A stretch of 64,000 bases of DNA from Callorhinus ursinus (taxonomy: Eukaryota > Chordata > Mammalia > Carnivora > Otariidae), in the NCBI RefSeq assembly GCF_003265705.1, contig NW_020312775.1, forward strand, positions 4,730,822 through 4,794,821. The letters are read 5' to 3'. Of this stretch, positions 1-12,189 are shown one piece after another (within the stretch, counting starts at the first letter, position 1; the number at the start of each line of letters is the position of its first letter). A model generated the notes under the pieces. That model had not been told where the DNA came from, searched no databases, and was given only the letters and a program-made list of their open reading frames with translations. Made by a program: the position numbers and the translations under genes.

Positions 1-87
1 TTATTTTAGAAAGACTGGAGGGGTATGGAGGAGTAGAGAGAGAGGGAAAGAGAATCCCCAGCAGACTCCCTGCTGAGCAAGGAGGAT
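1..87 (-). mobile_element. Can-SINE fragment, 5'-truncated, cut by window edge
   Basis: The stretch has the reversed tail of a Can-SINE: a GA-rich block (the reversed CT-rich region) followed by 'cagactccctgctgagca', which matches the body of the complete copies in this window. The tRNA-like head, which should follow on the right, is missing, so the copy is 5'-truncated. The left end lies outside the window. Confidence 0.6.
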
Positions 88-2948
88 TTTTAAAAAGTCC
101 TATAAGGGCAACAACCAGCAACCTTGCCTTTTATTTTGTCCCATAACTAAAAAACAATTCTCAGAGTTTTTCTCTTTGTCTTCAGAATTAACCACAATTC
201 ACCTCATGACCATATTGGGAAAGCTTCTGGAAATGCTACCTAACCTACCAGAAGTGTCTTCCCTGAGCTCAATTGTATAACCACAAGAAAATAGGCACTT
301 GGGATTTAGGCGGAGGGACCCATCCACTAAACTTGACTAATGGCTAAATCCAAAATTCTGACAACCTCTATTTAGGAAGACATAAATTCTCAGCATATTA
401 TTCAACTTGAAAAATTCTATAGTGACTCCTAGGCTTTTTTAAAAATCAGAGTCATCCCAGGAACCCAGAACTTTAGAGATAGAAATTATCTCAGTGTAAT
501 GACCACAGAATAATTTTTTCAGGCCATTTTTTATCCTAAGTAGATGCTATCAAAAGACAGGTCAGTCCCCTGGTACAGGCTGAACTGTCTACACATACTT
601 TGGACTGTATGTAAAACAGAGTTCTCCTGAAATGAGTCAGTATTTCCTAGAAGTATTTGCCTAAGTAGCTCTTTTAGCTCATTCTTACCAAAGTGATTAT
701 CAGATACTAGTCCCCCCAAATTTATGTTCTGTTAAATATCAGAATAGGTTCCATTAGCAAAACTCTATGACAAATAGTTTGTATTGTTGATTGCCCAAGA
801 AGTCAAACACCAATTCCTCCACCATCTGTTTGGAAATTTGTGACAGGAGAAAATGGATCTGGCAAGGGAAATATTTCAAGCTTATCTTTGGACAAAAGGA
901 TAACTCTTGTGTGGTGGTTTCCTCTTCCTTTTCTTCCCAGTTTTGCACACAGCACCATGCCGGTTTTGAAAGTGGAATCCACAAAAAAAAAAAAAAAATA
1001 GTGAATGGGCTGAAGAAGCGGTATTTAGGACACTGCACACATTCAACAAGATAAAGCTTTAATCAAAGCAAAATATTACATTATCAGCAGCAATGAAATT
1101 TGCTTACAAAGCTGGGCTCATCAGGGTTTCTACTCCCAACTATCTTTTTCCTCCCACCTCCCTTATTTTTTCTCCTTCTCTTGGCTCCTTAGAGCTGCAC
1201 TAAATCATGTTGTGAAATAAAATGAGTTTGAATAGTGAAAACATTAAGATTTCACATTCTGCAGCATAACAATGAACTGCCTTATATTAGAATTCAAGCT
1301 AGTTAGCAAGGCTCACAAATATTATCATCTCCTGTGGTGGCAATTTCCTATCTATCCAGGGAAGTGGTTTTTACTACCAGAGCCAACATCAACCATGCCT
1401 TGTGAGCTGCAGATGGGGTCTCTTTGCCACACTTCCACATTCTGTATTACAGGACACCCAATTCATACTTGTACTTGAGGATGTCAGCTTCTATGATGGA
1501 TTATATGGTAGCATCATGTTGATTTTACATGATGGGAAAGGTAGCCCAAAGGGACCTTTTTTTTTTTTTTTTTTGAGAAGCAAGGATATTCCAAGGAAGA
1601 GGGCCACTGCCCAAGCACAAGCCTGCAGGGCCTGTCAATTGTGTGGGGTGTAGCAATACAATTGCTGAAAGGGAGCCAGGCAGTCAGGCAGGCAGGAGGC
1701 CTTTCCAGCTAATCATGGCTCTATTCAATAGACTGCCTATTCAGCAGCCTGGGTAACTGCTGCTTATCTCTGTCCTATGCTCCAGCCCAGCCCTGACAGT
1801 TTGGGGAGAGTGGAGTTGGAGTATGCATGGTCAATGTGGCAGGTAAGAAACACTTGGAAAATGTTGGAAAATTTGTTTTGAGACTACCAAACAAAACAAT
1901 TGCTGTCTTTGAGTGATATCAATCTCCCCCTCGCTTTTCTCCCCACCCCCCTCTACCTAGAAGGGCTTAGAGTCTTTGAAAAAGTCAAACAAGAGACATA
2001 ATATCCCACTTCCTAACAAATAGGGAAGGGCAGGTCAGATGAAGAATTCTTTAAGAGATAAACTATCCATGCATGGAGTGAAACGGGAAATGATTTTTCT
2101 TTCTTTTTCTTAATAGTAAAGTTCCTAAGACAAAGTGGGTCAGCAATTTGAGTATATAGAAAAGGTTAACACTAAGCAAGTACTTTCTATTTCATTTGAT
2201 TATCAGAATTAAACTCTAAAGCTTGGAAAGTCTGAAATTTGGCACATTTCAAATCTTTATTCAGGGCTAATTGCTACACCTAGCTAGGATATAAATGAAG
2301 AAAAATGTCTTAGAATTGACAGAGAGATCAGAGGAGAGATAATATGCTGATGAGAAACAAGTTTGCATTTTCCTAACTGAAAAATAGTTTTCTAATTGGG
2401 GTTTTGATAGGAAAGTTAACCTCTGTGGGACTCTGAAAAGGAAGTAGATGCTTTGATTTCTAATCATCGACTATGACCTGGGATGTATATTGACTGAATT
2501 CTTGCTTTTGGAGCAACGGTATAGGAATACAGATAATACAGGAATAAAAGTAAAACCATGTTTTCATCTTCCTGGAAAACAGGAATACTAGCAACAGGAA
2601 AAATGCTTCTGAACGGTTTATCTTCCCAGAAGGAAAAAAGAGATTCAAAGAATATCTCTAAAAGAATAGTGCAGCAAGAGTCCTGTGGGGGTCTTATCTA
2701 TTTGCTCACCACAGGAACTCTGAGAAGACAAGAAATATCACCAAAATCGCATCCCTTGGTCTCATGGGAGAGATGAGAAAAGCATTTCAAGACTGAGTGG
2801 CTTCTGGGAAATTAGGGACAAAGACTCCTGAATTTTAAAATACACGTCCAAGTCTCTTTCCTTCCTGTGTCGCCCTATGATTCATTCCCCAAGAGAAGAA
2901 ATTTGTAGTCAATATAAATTCCATATATTCCATACAGCAATGAATAGA
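88..2948. other. No gene recognised; unassigned sequence
   Basis: I see no repeat family or convincing exon here. Six-frame ORFs are short (under 100 codons) and lack coding character. It holds an A-run at 983-998 and a T-run at 1557-1574. Neither has a clear flanking duplication, unlike the poly(A)-only insertions further right. A 'gcaggtaag' donor-like site near 1840 has no supporting open frame. Confidence 0.5.
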
Positions 2949-2962
2949 AATCAAAATATTTA

Positions 2963-3122
2963 GGGGCTCCTGATGGCTCAGTCAGTTGAGCATCTGACTC
3001 TTGATTTTGAACAGGTCATGATCTCAGGGTCGTGAGACTGAGCATTGCACTGGGCTCCACACTGGTCATGAAGTCTGTTTGGAATTCTCTCCCTCTTCCT
3101 CTGCCCCTCCTCCTCTTAAAAA
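2963..3122 (+). mobile_element. Can-SINE (old copy) with target-site duplication
   Basis: A tRNA-derived head ('ggctcagtcagttgagcatctgact') is followed by the 'aggtcatgatctcagggtcgtgagactgagc' type body and a CT-rich tail. The older body variant (tgagactgagc rather than gggatcgagcc) suggests an early subfamily. A 14-bp duplication, aatcaaaatattta, flanks it at 2949-2962 and 3123-3136, which fixes the ends. It would have been mobilised by L1 proteins in trans. Confidence 0.92.
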
Positions 3123-3136
3123 AATCAAAATATTTA

Positions 3137-3424
3137 CTTCAACCACGGAGGCACTAAGCAGCAACAACAAAACATTTCTCTGGAGTCTATTTACCCATTG
3201 TACTTTTCTCCTCCTTTCTCAGCCAAATTCCTCAAAAGAGTGGTTTAGTTGAGATTCACTGACTCCATTTGCCTGTTTCTCAGTCACTTCTCAAGCCAGT
3301 GTATTCTGGTTTTCCTTCCAACCCCTAGAACCACCCACCTACCTACCCAACTACCACAACTTCCTTGAGGACATGCTAAGCATGGTAGCTGGTGGCCTGC
3401 ATATAATAAAATCTAAGTGCTTTT
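3137..3424. other. No feature recognised
   Basis: Short pyrimidine-rich stretch between the Can-SINE and the LINE-2. No open frame or repeat family identified. Confidence 0.4.
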
Positions 3425-3528
3425 TTTAGTTTTGTTCTATATTGTTTGACCTACCATCAGCATTTGATATTTGATCTTCCTCCTTCAAGTTCTCTCTTCT
3501 GTTGGTTTCTGTTTACACTGCCCTCTAC
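3425..3528 (+). mobile_element. LINE-2 (L2) segment, upstream part
   Basis: The run 'catcagcatttgatatttga' followed by CT-rich 'cttcctccttcaagttctct' resembles L2 sequence upstream of its 3' end. It lines up as the left part of the L2 that resumes at 4097, with an antisense L1 3' end inserted between them. Assignment rests on family resemblance from memory. Confidence 0.5.
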
Positions 3529-4096
3529 TTTTTAATTTTTTTAATGAAGTATAGTTGACACACAATGTTACATTAATTTTAAGTGTACAACATAGTGATT
3601 CCACAAGTCTATAGTCTATGCTCACCACAATTATAGCTACCATCTTGTCATCATACAATATTATTACAATACCATTGACTATATTCCCTATGCCATACCT
3701 TTTATTACTAGGACTTATTTATTCCATAACTGAAACCCTGTATCTCTCACTCCTCTTCATCCATTTTACCCATCACTCCACCCCTCTCTCTTCTGGCAAC
3801 CATCAGTTTGTTCTCTGTATTTATGGGTCTGTTTCTGCTTTTTTGTTTGTTTATTCATTTGGTTTTTTTTTTATATTCCACATATAAGTGAAATCATATG
3901 GTATTTGTCTTTCTCAGTCTGACTTATTTCTCTTAGTATAATACCCTCTTGGTCCATCCATGTTGTAGCATGTGATATGATCTCATTCTTATGGCTGAGT
4001 AATATTCCATTGTGTGTGTGTATACACACACACACACACACACACCTTTTTATCCATTCATCTATCAATGGACACTTAAGTTGTTTCCATATCTTA
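3529..4096 (-). mobile_element. L1 3' end, antisense, inserted in L2
   Basis: A T-rich start, then 'aatgaagtatagttgacaca' and 'ttccacatataagtgaaatc', the reversed 3' UTR and ORF2 3' end of a mammalian L1. The minus strand of 3871-4068 translates to a degraded ORF2 C-terminus containing 'MIDEWIKRC', 'GILLSHKNEI' and 'EISQTEKDKYHMISLI'. The copy is heavily 5'-truncated and interrupts an L2. I could not find a target-site duplication. Confidence 0.85.
4011..4045. repeat. (TG)n-TATA-(CA)n inverted dinucleotide repeat
   Basis: A TG run switches at TATA to a CA run, so the tract is self-complementary and could extrude a hairpin. It lies where L1 ORF2 normally reads 'tggtatatatacaatggaa', so it is an expansion of an L1-internal short repeat. 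Confidence 0.9.
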
Positions 4097-5220
4097 CTTA
4101 TTTCATTTCTACCTATCTGACTACTCCTCTTCAGATGTTTTGCAAGCCTCTCTTTCTCTGCCCAGTCTTTAAATGCAGGTGTTCCTAAAAAGCTATCTTC
4201 TAAGTCTTATGCTTTTTTACTCTATGTGCTCCTCCTGGTCTAGCTCATATACTCACATGCCTTCACAAATTTAGCTTCATGCTTGACCTCTATTTTATGT
4301 TTTGCTTCAGTTTGTATATCTGACTAATTGGCATCTCCACTTGGACATCTTAAAGATAGCTTAAACTCCAAACTCTAATATTGAAATCATCTTCCTCCCC
4401 AAACCAGCTACTTGTCTTGCATTTCCTATCCTAATAAATGACATCACCACTGTCGCCCCAGTAAGTTATGCAAACCAGAAACAAGGTGCTATCCTTGATT
4501 TTTTCTTCTCTGTCTTTCCATATCTAAGTTGAATATATTCTACTCTCAAATCTGCCCAGTCTGTTCTATCACCATACCATTACCCTAGCACAGGTCACCA
4601 CCACCTGTAGCCTGCCTGCTACAACAACAGGACCTTAACTCTTTTCCCCTCACTGCTCCTTGCCCTTTTCCAATTAGTTCTGCCACACTGCAAAGTGGTC
4701 TTTTCCAAGTGCAATACTGATCATGTCACTCCTCCATTTATATTCAATACATGGCTTCCTGTTACCACATGATAAAGTCAAAGTTTTTAGAATGCATTAC
4801 AAGGTTCCCCATTATCTATACTTTTTTTTTTTACCTACTCAGTCCTATCTCTCACTACACTTCCTTTTATGTTCTATATTCCAGCTATGCTTGGGTGTTT
4901 TTCAGTTTTTCAAAGTTGTCAGGTGCTTTCTTTCCCCTGAACGTTCATACCTGCCATCTTTGGGAAACAATCTCCTGCCCTACCCCACCTCTTTTCCTCT
5001 TAGCTTTCATGATTCATCTGAGCTGCTATTTCCTCGGACTGTAAAATCTTCTTTCCCTTGCATAAAAATTATTAAACTTTTATGTAATTATGTGCTTGTT
5101 CTTCTGCTAAACTGTAACCTCCCTGAGGGTAGAAAACTTTTATGTCTCATTCACCACTTTATCACCAGTACCTAGCACAAATGCATAACAAACATTTGGT
5201 GAATGATTGGTTGACTGAAT
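4097..5220 (+). mobile_element. LINE-2 (L2), 3' portion
   Basis: Diagnostic L2 strings appear in the right order: 'catctccacttggacatctt', 'atccttgatttttt', 'gcaatactgatcatgtcact', 'tggcttcctgttaccacatg', 'gtaacctccctgagggtaga', 'tatcaccagtacctagcaca' and a TGAA-rich end. The copy is old, with many substitutions and a T-run near 4829-4840. A 150-codon open frame at 4723-5175 lies in this L2 and is not a gene. Confidence 0.85.
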
Positions 5221-5268
5221 GAGGGAGTTATGGAAAAGGAGGTAGGAAAAAAGTGCTTACATATTCTT

Positions 5269-5404
5269 CTTTTTTTTTTTTAAGTAGTCTCCACGCCCTG
5301 TGTGGAACCCAACATGGGGCTGAACTCATGACCCTGAGATCAAGACCTGAGCTGAGCTCAAGAGCCAGATGCTTAACTGGCTGAGCCACCCAGGCACCCC
5401 AGGA
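5269..5404 (-). mobile_element. Can-SINE (old copy) with target-site duplication
   Basis: The sequence runs from poly(T) through 'aacccaacatggggctgaac' to the reversed head 'cttaactggctgagccaccc' and 'aggcaccccag', so the element is on the minus strand. A 13-bp duplication, cttacatattctt, flanks it at 5256-5268 and 5405-5417. The CT-rich tail region is short. Confidence 0.93.
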
Positions 5405-5417
5405 CTTACATATTCTT

Positions 5418-7875
5418 TATCTTTGAAGATTGGTTAATAGTTAATGAGAAATGCCAAGAGTTACTCAAGTACCTCATGGTCATTTCTAGAGGAAATTTTT
5501 CTAATACTTGGAAAACTATAAACCCAAAAGACTAAGTCTACTTTGCATTGGAGATACAAAATAATTGTAATAATCAATCATGTGGACTACCTAAGGACAT
5601 TTGAAAATGCTATGACCATGTAGTAGACTGGCTCTTACAGAATCAAGGGCAGCAGAGCAAGAGTGCAGGCAGTAGAAGTAGCTCATGAGCGGGGAATTGA
5701 AGGCATGGGTGAGTGTCTCTGTTAACAGGGTAAGGACACCAGCTCTAGTGGTGGCAGAGAAATCAATGATGAGCTCAATAATCATCAAAAGCAAGAACTG
5801 CAACTGTTAGTGTCATTGCAGTGGAAACTAAAGCCACTAGGAGCCTTTGAAAAAGGGATGCTGATTTTTGGAGCTACTGGCATACCTCTGCAATAAAAAA
5901 AAAAAATGTTTTGTGAAAGGGAAATTGTAGGAGAGATTTGTAGCTTGAATTCTGCTTAAGGCACTCTTAGTTCCATTCTCCATATATAGGGCATTCTTTG
6001 TTCCATTCTCCATACACAAATAGAGTAACCATTTCTTCTGAGTCAAGAGAAGATGGACAAACCTTCCTTGATTGCTTATTCTCTTTTATCCATTGAGCTA
6101 GCATGGATATGCTAGCTATCAGCTACTTCCTTCCCTTACTCAGTTTATGTCTGTAGCTAATACAAGCTTTTCAAAGAGAAATCACCCAGTACCTTTCCCT
6201 AGATAGAGTGATTTCTTACCTGCTGCTTACTTTCTAAACTCCAAATGGAAAAGAAAACAGAAAAAAAAAACACTTCACATTGCAAAATAGTTGCTGAAAA
6301 TGGTAAGGATATGTAAGAGAAATCAAACTTGGCACTTACACATTTCTGACTGAACAACATACTTTCCCTTTATCTGAAGATATTTTATTTTGGAGCAACA
6401 AAGTTCTAGAGAATTCCAAACACCATATTGTGCATGTGTAATGCCATATTATCTTCTGTACCTCTACAAAGACATGCTGAGCAGCTTTCCTTTGATTGTT
6501 CACACATGTGGTTATTTGAACATATGATTCAAAAGGAAGAGGAAAAAGAAACAGAAGGGAAAAGACCTTGAGGTGATATTAAGCACCATGAAGCAAAATT
6601 GATCTCCATCTCCCATGTTCCTTCCAGGAAGCTAGTATGCTCAACAACATTACCCAGAGCAGAAGACAAATCACCTACACTTAACAGTTGGGCTCATCAG
6701 CTACAAAAAACTTTCCAGAAGTTTCATAAAAGCAAGAAAATGAATTCAAATAATAACAAAAAACATTGTAGTCCTGAAAATTGCAACAGCAGCCATTTGA
6801 GATTCTACTTTTAGATCAAGTTCAGGAAAAAAAGATTGTCTTATTTCTCCATACCGTATTATGTTTCTAGCCTTAATTATTAAATATATTAATGATGTAT
6901 CTGCCTACTTTTAAAATTATAATCAATATTTCCCCTGAAAACAGTCATCTGTAAATAGTAAATGTCATCAAGAATGAGCAAATGTGGTGTTCATTTCCTA
7001 CAAATTCAGATTCTCCACAACCATGAGCTAGTGTTCCGAGAAAATATATGTATATTGAGTGTTTTGTTTCACCGTGATGCCATGTTAAAACAGCACTTAA
7101 AATCCTACAATATGGGTGATTGTAATTATTTTTATAACCTGGATTTTCATCTCCCTTTCTGTGCCTTTTCTGCTTTCTCAGTCTTCTCAGGATCTCTCCT
7201 TATCAATATAACTGTGGGTGTATCTGTGTGTGTCTATCTCTTTTTTGCTTTCTTTTCCTTCTTCCCCTTATAGTTGTATTTTTCTTATTCTGAAACATTT
7301 CCTTAGAATATGTATCTATCTCAGTCTTTCATTGGCTCTATTAGTTCCTTGTCTGCAAGCCTGTATACATCTAACTTTTTTCTTTCTTTCTTCTTGGTGA
7401 ATTTCTATTCGCCTTTCATGGACGAAGGGATAACTGACCTTCTCTGTAAACCTTTTCATGACACTTCATCACTACCCTTTTCCAACCCCCTATTTCCTTT
7501 ACTTTCCTCTCTTACAGCCCTTTCACATCTGGAGTGCAGTCTGCAATGAAAAGAGGCAGTATGATTGACCAGGTCTGCTCTCAGAGCCAGTCACACATAA
7601 TATCTAATGTGATTGAAGAATACTGGAAGGAACCCCTGATATAAATGATCTCTACTCCAGTACTTCAATACTCATAAATTTACTGTTGGAGCCTAACCCA
7701 TTTTGATACTAAAAGGAGAAGGAAGATGTGCTTCTCTCTGTTGATAGTCTTGAATGATGGTTCTAAACCAATGGCATAATAGATTCTAAAGTAACTTGTT
7801 GAGTAAAGGCATATGACTTTCTCTGAGTACACACATCCCGAGCTCTCCAACACTACACTTCCATGTTAGAATCAT
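5418..7875. other. No gene recognised; unassigned sequence
   Basis: No repeat family or credible exon seen, apart from a small tandem duplication at 5960-6018. Open frames such as 6962-7273 (103 codons) are low-complexity and lack recognisable domains or flanking splice context. Confidence 0.5.
5960..6018. repeat. 29-bp tandem duplication, two copies
   Basis: Two adjacent 29-base units share the core 'ttccattctccata' and near-identical flanks ('ggcactcttag' versus 'ggcattctttg'), with one extra G between them. It appears to be a local slippage or microduplication event. Confidence 0.8.
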
Positions 7876-7939
7876 GTGCCTTAAACTTTATTGTGCATCA
7901 GAACTTCCTGGGGAAGCTTGTATAAAATACAAATGCCTA
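7876..7939 (+). mobile_element. hAT-Charlie (MER5-like) fragment, left half
   Basis: 'tttattgtgcatcagaactt' followed by 'cctggggaagcttgt' resembles the start of MER5-type non-autonomous hAT elements. The matching right half resumes at 8455 after an L1 3' end. The family assignment is by eye. Confidence 0.55.
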
Positions 7940-8438
7940 TTATCTACAATAACCAAATAATAGAAACAGCCTATGTCCATCAACTAATGAATGGATAAAG
8001 AAGATGAATATATAATGGAATATTACTCATTCATAAAAAAGAATGAAATCTTATCATTTGGAATGTCATGAATGAGCTAGAAATATTATGCTAAGGGAAA
8101 TAAGTCAGTGAGAGAAAGACAAATACCATACGATTTCATTTATATATTGAATTTAAGGAACAAAACAAATGGGCAAAGGACAAAAGAGAGAGAGTGGGGG
8201 GCAAACCATGAAACAGAGCCTTAACTGTAGAGAACAAACTGATGGTTACCAGTAGAGGGGTGGAAAGGGGGATGGTTTAAATAGATGATGGGGATTAACG
8301 AGTGCACTTGTTGTGATGAGCACTGGGTATTGTATGGAAGTGTTGAATCACTATATTGTACACTGGAAACTAATATTACACTGTATGTTAACTAACTGGA
8401 ATTTAAATAAAAACTTAAAAATAAAAGAGAAGCTGGAA
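7940..8438 (+). mobile_element. L1 3' end, sense, with target-site duplication
   Basis: It begins in the ORF2 C-terminal region ('gtccatcaactaatgaatgg', 'ataagtcagtgagagaaaga'), continues into a 3' UTR ('tgatgagcactgggtattgt') and ends in A-rich 'aaataaaaacttaaaaataa'. The word aaaatacaaatgccta occurs at 7924-7939 and again at 8439-8454, so a 16-bp target duplication brackets it. It is a strongly 5'-truncated copy. Confidence 0.9.
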
Positions 8439-8454
8439 AAAATACAAATGCCTA

Positions 8455-8508
8455 GGTCCTAGGCATTCAAACTTAGGGAGGGGAATGTTGGGTATTTGTA
8501 TTTTTTTG
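8455..8508 (+). mobile_element. hAT-Charlie (MER5-like) fragment, right half
   Basis: 'ggtcctaggcattcaaactt' and 'gttgggtatttgtatttttt' continue the hAT fragment of 7876-7939. Removing the L1 and one duplication copy restores a continuous sequence. Confidence 0.45.
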
Positions 8509-8511
8509 AAG

Positions 8512-8512
<1 letters not shown>

Positions 8513-8553
<41 letters not shown>
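8513..8553. repeat. (TA)n microsatellite at an L1 junction
   Basis: About twenty TA units. It marks the left edge of the antisense L1 that follows, at the place where L1 ORF2 normally carries 'ggtatatatacaatgg'. The L1 3' UTR that should lie to the left is absent. Confidence 0.95.
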
Positions 8554-8556
<3 letters not shown>

Positions 8557-8559
8557 ATC

Positions 8560-11500
8560 TTCCTTATCCATTCTTCAGTCAATGGACACATGAGCTAATT
8601 CCATAGTTTGGCTACTGTAGATAATGCTGCTATAAACATTGGGATGCATGTATCCCTTCAAACTAATGTTTTTGTATTCTTTGGGTAAATACCTAATAAT
8701 GCAATTGCTAGATCTTAGGGTAGCTCTATTTTTAACTTTCTGAGGACCCTCCATACTATTTTCCAGAGTGGTTGCACCAGTTTTCATTCCCACTAATAGT
8801 GCAAGACTGTTAATCTTTCTCCACATCCTCACCAACACCTGTTGTTTCTTGCATTTTTTAACCATTCTGACACATGTGAGGTGGTATCTCATTGTAGTTT
8901 TGATTTGTATTTCCTTAATGATTAATGATGTTGAACATCTTTTCATGTGTCTGTTGGCCATCTGTATGTCTTTGGAAAAATGTCTATTCATGTCTTCTGC
9001 CCATTTCTTAACTGGATTATTCAGGTTTTGGGTGTTGAGTTGTATAAGTTCTTCATATATTTTTGGATACTAACCCTTTATCAGATACATCATTTGCAAA
9101 TATCTTCTCCTTTTCATTAAGTGGCCTTTTAGTTTTGTTGTTTCCTTCATTGTGCAGAAGCTCTTTATTTGTTTGATGATTTGTTTTATTTGTTTGAAAC
9201 AATGTTTGATGAAGTCCTAGTAGTTTATTTTTTTATTTTCCTTACCTCAGGAGACATACCTAGAAAGAAGTTGCTATGGTGAATGTCAAAGAGATTACTC
9301 ACTGTGTTCTCCTTTAGGATTTTAATGGTTTCCTTTCTCACATTTAGGTCTTTCATCCATTTTGAATTTATTTTTGTGTATGGTGTAAGAAAGTGGTCCA
9401 GTGTCATTCTTTTGCATGTTGCTGTCCAATATTCACAACATCATTTGTTGAAGTGACTGTCATTTTCCCATTGGATAATCTGTCCTCCATTGATGAAGAT
9501 TAATTTACCATATAGTTGTGGGATCATTTCTGGATTTTCTATTCTGTTTCATTGATCTATGTGTGTACCATATTGTTTTGATCATTACAGCTTTGTAATA
9601 TAACTTGAAGTCTGGAATCGTGATGCCTCCAGCTTTGCTTTTCTTTTCCAAGATTGCTTAGGCTATTTGGGGTCTTTTGTGGCTCCATACAAATTTTAGG
9701 ATTATTTGTTCCAGGTCTGTGAAAAATGCTGGTGGTATTTTGATAGGGATTGCATTAAATGTGTAGATTGCTTTGGGTAGTATAGACATTTTAACAATGT
9801 TTGTTCTTCCAATCCATGAGCAGGGAAGGTTTTCCATTTCTTTTTGTCATCTTCAATTTCTCTCTTCAGTGTTCTATAATTTTCAGTGTACAGATCTTTT
9901 GTCTCGTTTGTTAGGTTTATTCCTAGGTGTCTTATGGTTTTTAGTGCAATTTTAAATGGGATTGATTGCTTGATTTCTCTTTCTGCTGCTTCATTATTGG
10001 TATGTAGAAATGTAACAGGTTTCTGTATGTTAATTTTATATCCTGGGACTTTACTGAATTTGTGTATCAGCTCTAGCAATTTCTTGATGGAATCTTTTGG
10101 GTTTTCTATATCATGTCATCTGCAAATAGAGAAAGTTTGACTTCTTCCTTGCCAATTTGGATGCTTTTATTTTGTTGTTGTTGTTGTTGTTGTTGTCTGA
10201 TTTCTGTGGCTAGGACTTCCAGTACTATGTTAAATAGCAGTAGTGAGAGTGGACGTTCCTGTCTTATTCCTGACCATAGAGGAAAAGCTCTCAGTTTTTC
10301 CTCACTGAGGATGATATTAACTGGGCTTTTTCATATATGGCCTTTATTATGTTGAGGTATGTTCCCTCTAAACTTACTTTGTTGAGGGTTTTTATCATGA
10401 ATGGATACTGTACTTTGTCCAAAGCTTTTTCTAAATCTATTGAAATGATCACATGGTTCTTATCCTTTCTTTTGTTAATGAGGTGTATCATGTTGATTGA
10501 TTTGAGAATACTGAATCACACTTGCATCCCAGGAATAAATCTCACTTAATCATGGTGAATGATTTTTTGATGTATTGTTGGATTTAGTTTGCTAGTATTT
10601 TATTGAGAATTTTTGCATCTGGGATATAGGCCTATAGTTCTCTTTTTTAGTGGAGTCTTTATCTGGTTTTGGTATCAGAGTAATGCTGGCCTCATAGAAA
10701 GAATTTGGAAGTTTTCCTTCCTTTTCTATTTTTTTGGAATAGTTTGAGAAGAATAGGTATTAACTCTTCTTTAAATGTTGGTAGAATTTGCCTGTGATTC
10801 CATCTGGCCCTGGATTCTGGTTTCTTGGGAGATTTTTGATTACTAATTCATATTCTTTGCTGGTTTTCAATCTGTTCAAGTTTTCTATTTCTTCCTGTTT
10901 CAGTTTTGGTAGTTTATATGTTTCCACAAATTTATCCATTTCTTTTACGTTGTTCAATTTGTTGGCATATAGTTTTTTACAATATTCTAGTACCACTGTT
11001 TGTATTTCTGTATTTTTGGTTGTTATTTCTCCTCTCTCATTTGTGGTTTTATTTATTTGGGTCATTTCTCTTTTAGTTTTGGTAAGTCTGGCTAGAGGCT
11101 TACCAATTTTAATAATTTTTTTCAAAGAACCACCTCCTAGTCCGTTGATCTGCTCTATGGTGTTTTTAGTTTCTATATCATTCATTTCTGCTCTAATCTT
11201 TATTATTTCCTTTTGTCTGCTGGCTTTAGGCTTCATTTGTTTTTCTTTTTTAGCTCCTTTAGGTGTAAGATTAGGTTGTTAATTTGAGATTTTTCTTACT
11301 TCTTAAGTTAGACCTGTATTATTTTATACTTCCCTCTTAGGACCACTTTTGCTGTATCCTGAAGGTTTCGAACTGTTGTGTTTTCATTTTCATGGGTCTC
11401 CATGTATTTTTTTATTTCCTCTTTGATTTCCTGGTTGACCCATTCATTGTTTACTAGCATGTTGTTTAACCTCCACGTATTTGTAGTCTTCCCAACTTTT

Positions 11501-12189
11501 TCCTTGACGTCTAGTTTCATGCCATTGTGCTCACAAAAGGTGCATGGTATGATTTCAATCTTTTTGTATTTGTTGAGGCCTGATTTGTGACCTAATATGT
11601 GATCTATTCTGGAGAATGTCCCATGTGCAGTTAAAAAGAATGTGTATTCTGCTTTAGGATGAAATGTTCTGAATATATTTGAATGTGTCATTCAAAGCCA
11701 TTGTTTCCTTGTTGGTTTTCTGCTTAGATGATCTGTTTATTGATGTAAGTGGGGTGTTAACATCCCCTACTCTTAACAATTATTATCGACGAGTTCCTTT
11801 ATGTTTATTAGTAATTGTTTTATATATTTATGTTGTCCCATGTTGGGTGCATAAATATTTATAATTGTTAGATCCTCTTGTTGGGTTGTCCCTTTTATTA
11901 TGTTGTAGTATCCTTCTTTATCTCTTGTTACAGTCTTTGGTTAAAAGTCTAGTTTGTCGAATAGAAGTAATGCTACTCTGTCTTTCTTTTGACATCCATT
12001 TGCATGATAAATGTTTCTCCATCTCATCACTTTCAATCTGCAGGTGTTTTTAGGTCTAAAATGAGTCTCTTGTAGGTAGTATATAGATGGGTCTTATTTT
12101 TTTTATCCATTCTGACACCCTATGTCTTTGGTTGGAGCTTTTAGTCCATTTACATTCAAAGTAATTATTGATAGATATGTATTTAGTAC
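8560..12189 (-). pseudogene. L1 ORF2 remnant (endonuclease / reverse transcriptase)
   Basis: L1 ORF2 normally encodes an APE-type endonuclease that nicks target DNA and a reverse transcriptase that copies L1 RNA. Minus-strand pieces include endonuclease-domain 'TFSRIDHILGHKSGLNKYKK' (11308-11691), the linker 'NLPRNQNPGPDGITGKFYQ' (10760-11236), an RT piece with '[20 protein letters not shown]' (10291-10491), and a post-RT piece (9702-10079). The C-terminal zinc-knuckle region is at 8575-8991. Frames change repeatedly and there is no intact reading frame. A (CAA)8 run lies just N-terminal to the catalytic FADD box. The initiator ATG appears lost. Confidence 0.88.
10172..10195. repeat. (TTG)8 trinucleotide repeat in L1 RT region
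   Basis: Eight TTG units on the plus strand read as CAA (glutamine) in ORF2 sense. The sense L1 at 23830-23850 has only the ancestral double CAA (reading RQQ) at the equivalent position, so this is a local expansion. Confidence 0.9.

Noticed and set aside
1557..1574. T-run as a further tail-only insertion
   Set aside because: No matching flanking words. The A-runs at 983 and 50338 and the T-run at 33001 fail the same test.
4723..5175. 150-codon open frame that could be a small membrane protein
   Set aside because: It lies wholly in the 3' part of an L2 and its Leu/Phe/Ser richness reflects the CT-rich L2 strand.
10788..11282. 164-codon plus-strand open frame rich in Ser, Phe and Leu
   Set aside because: It is the complement of L1 ORF2 (A-rich sense strand); the minus-strand frames give the true L1 protein.
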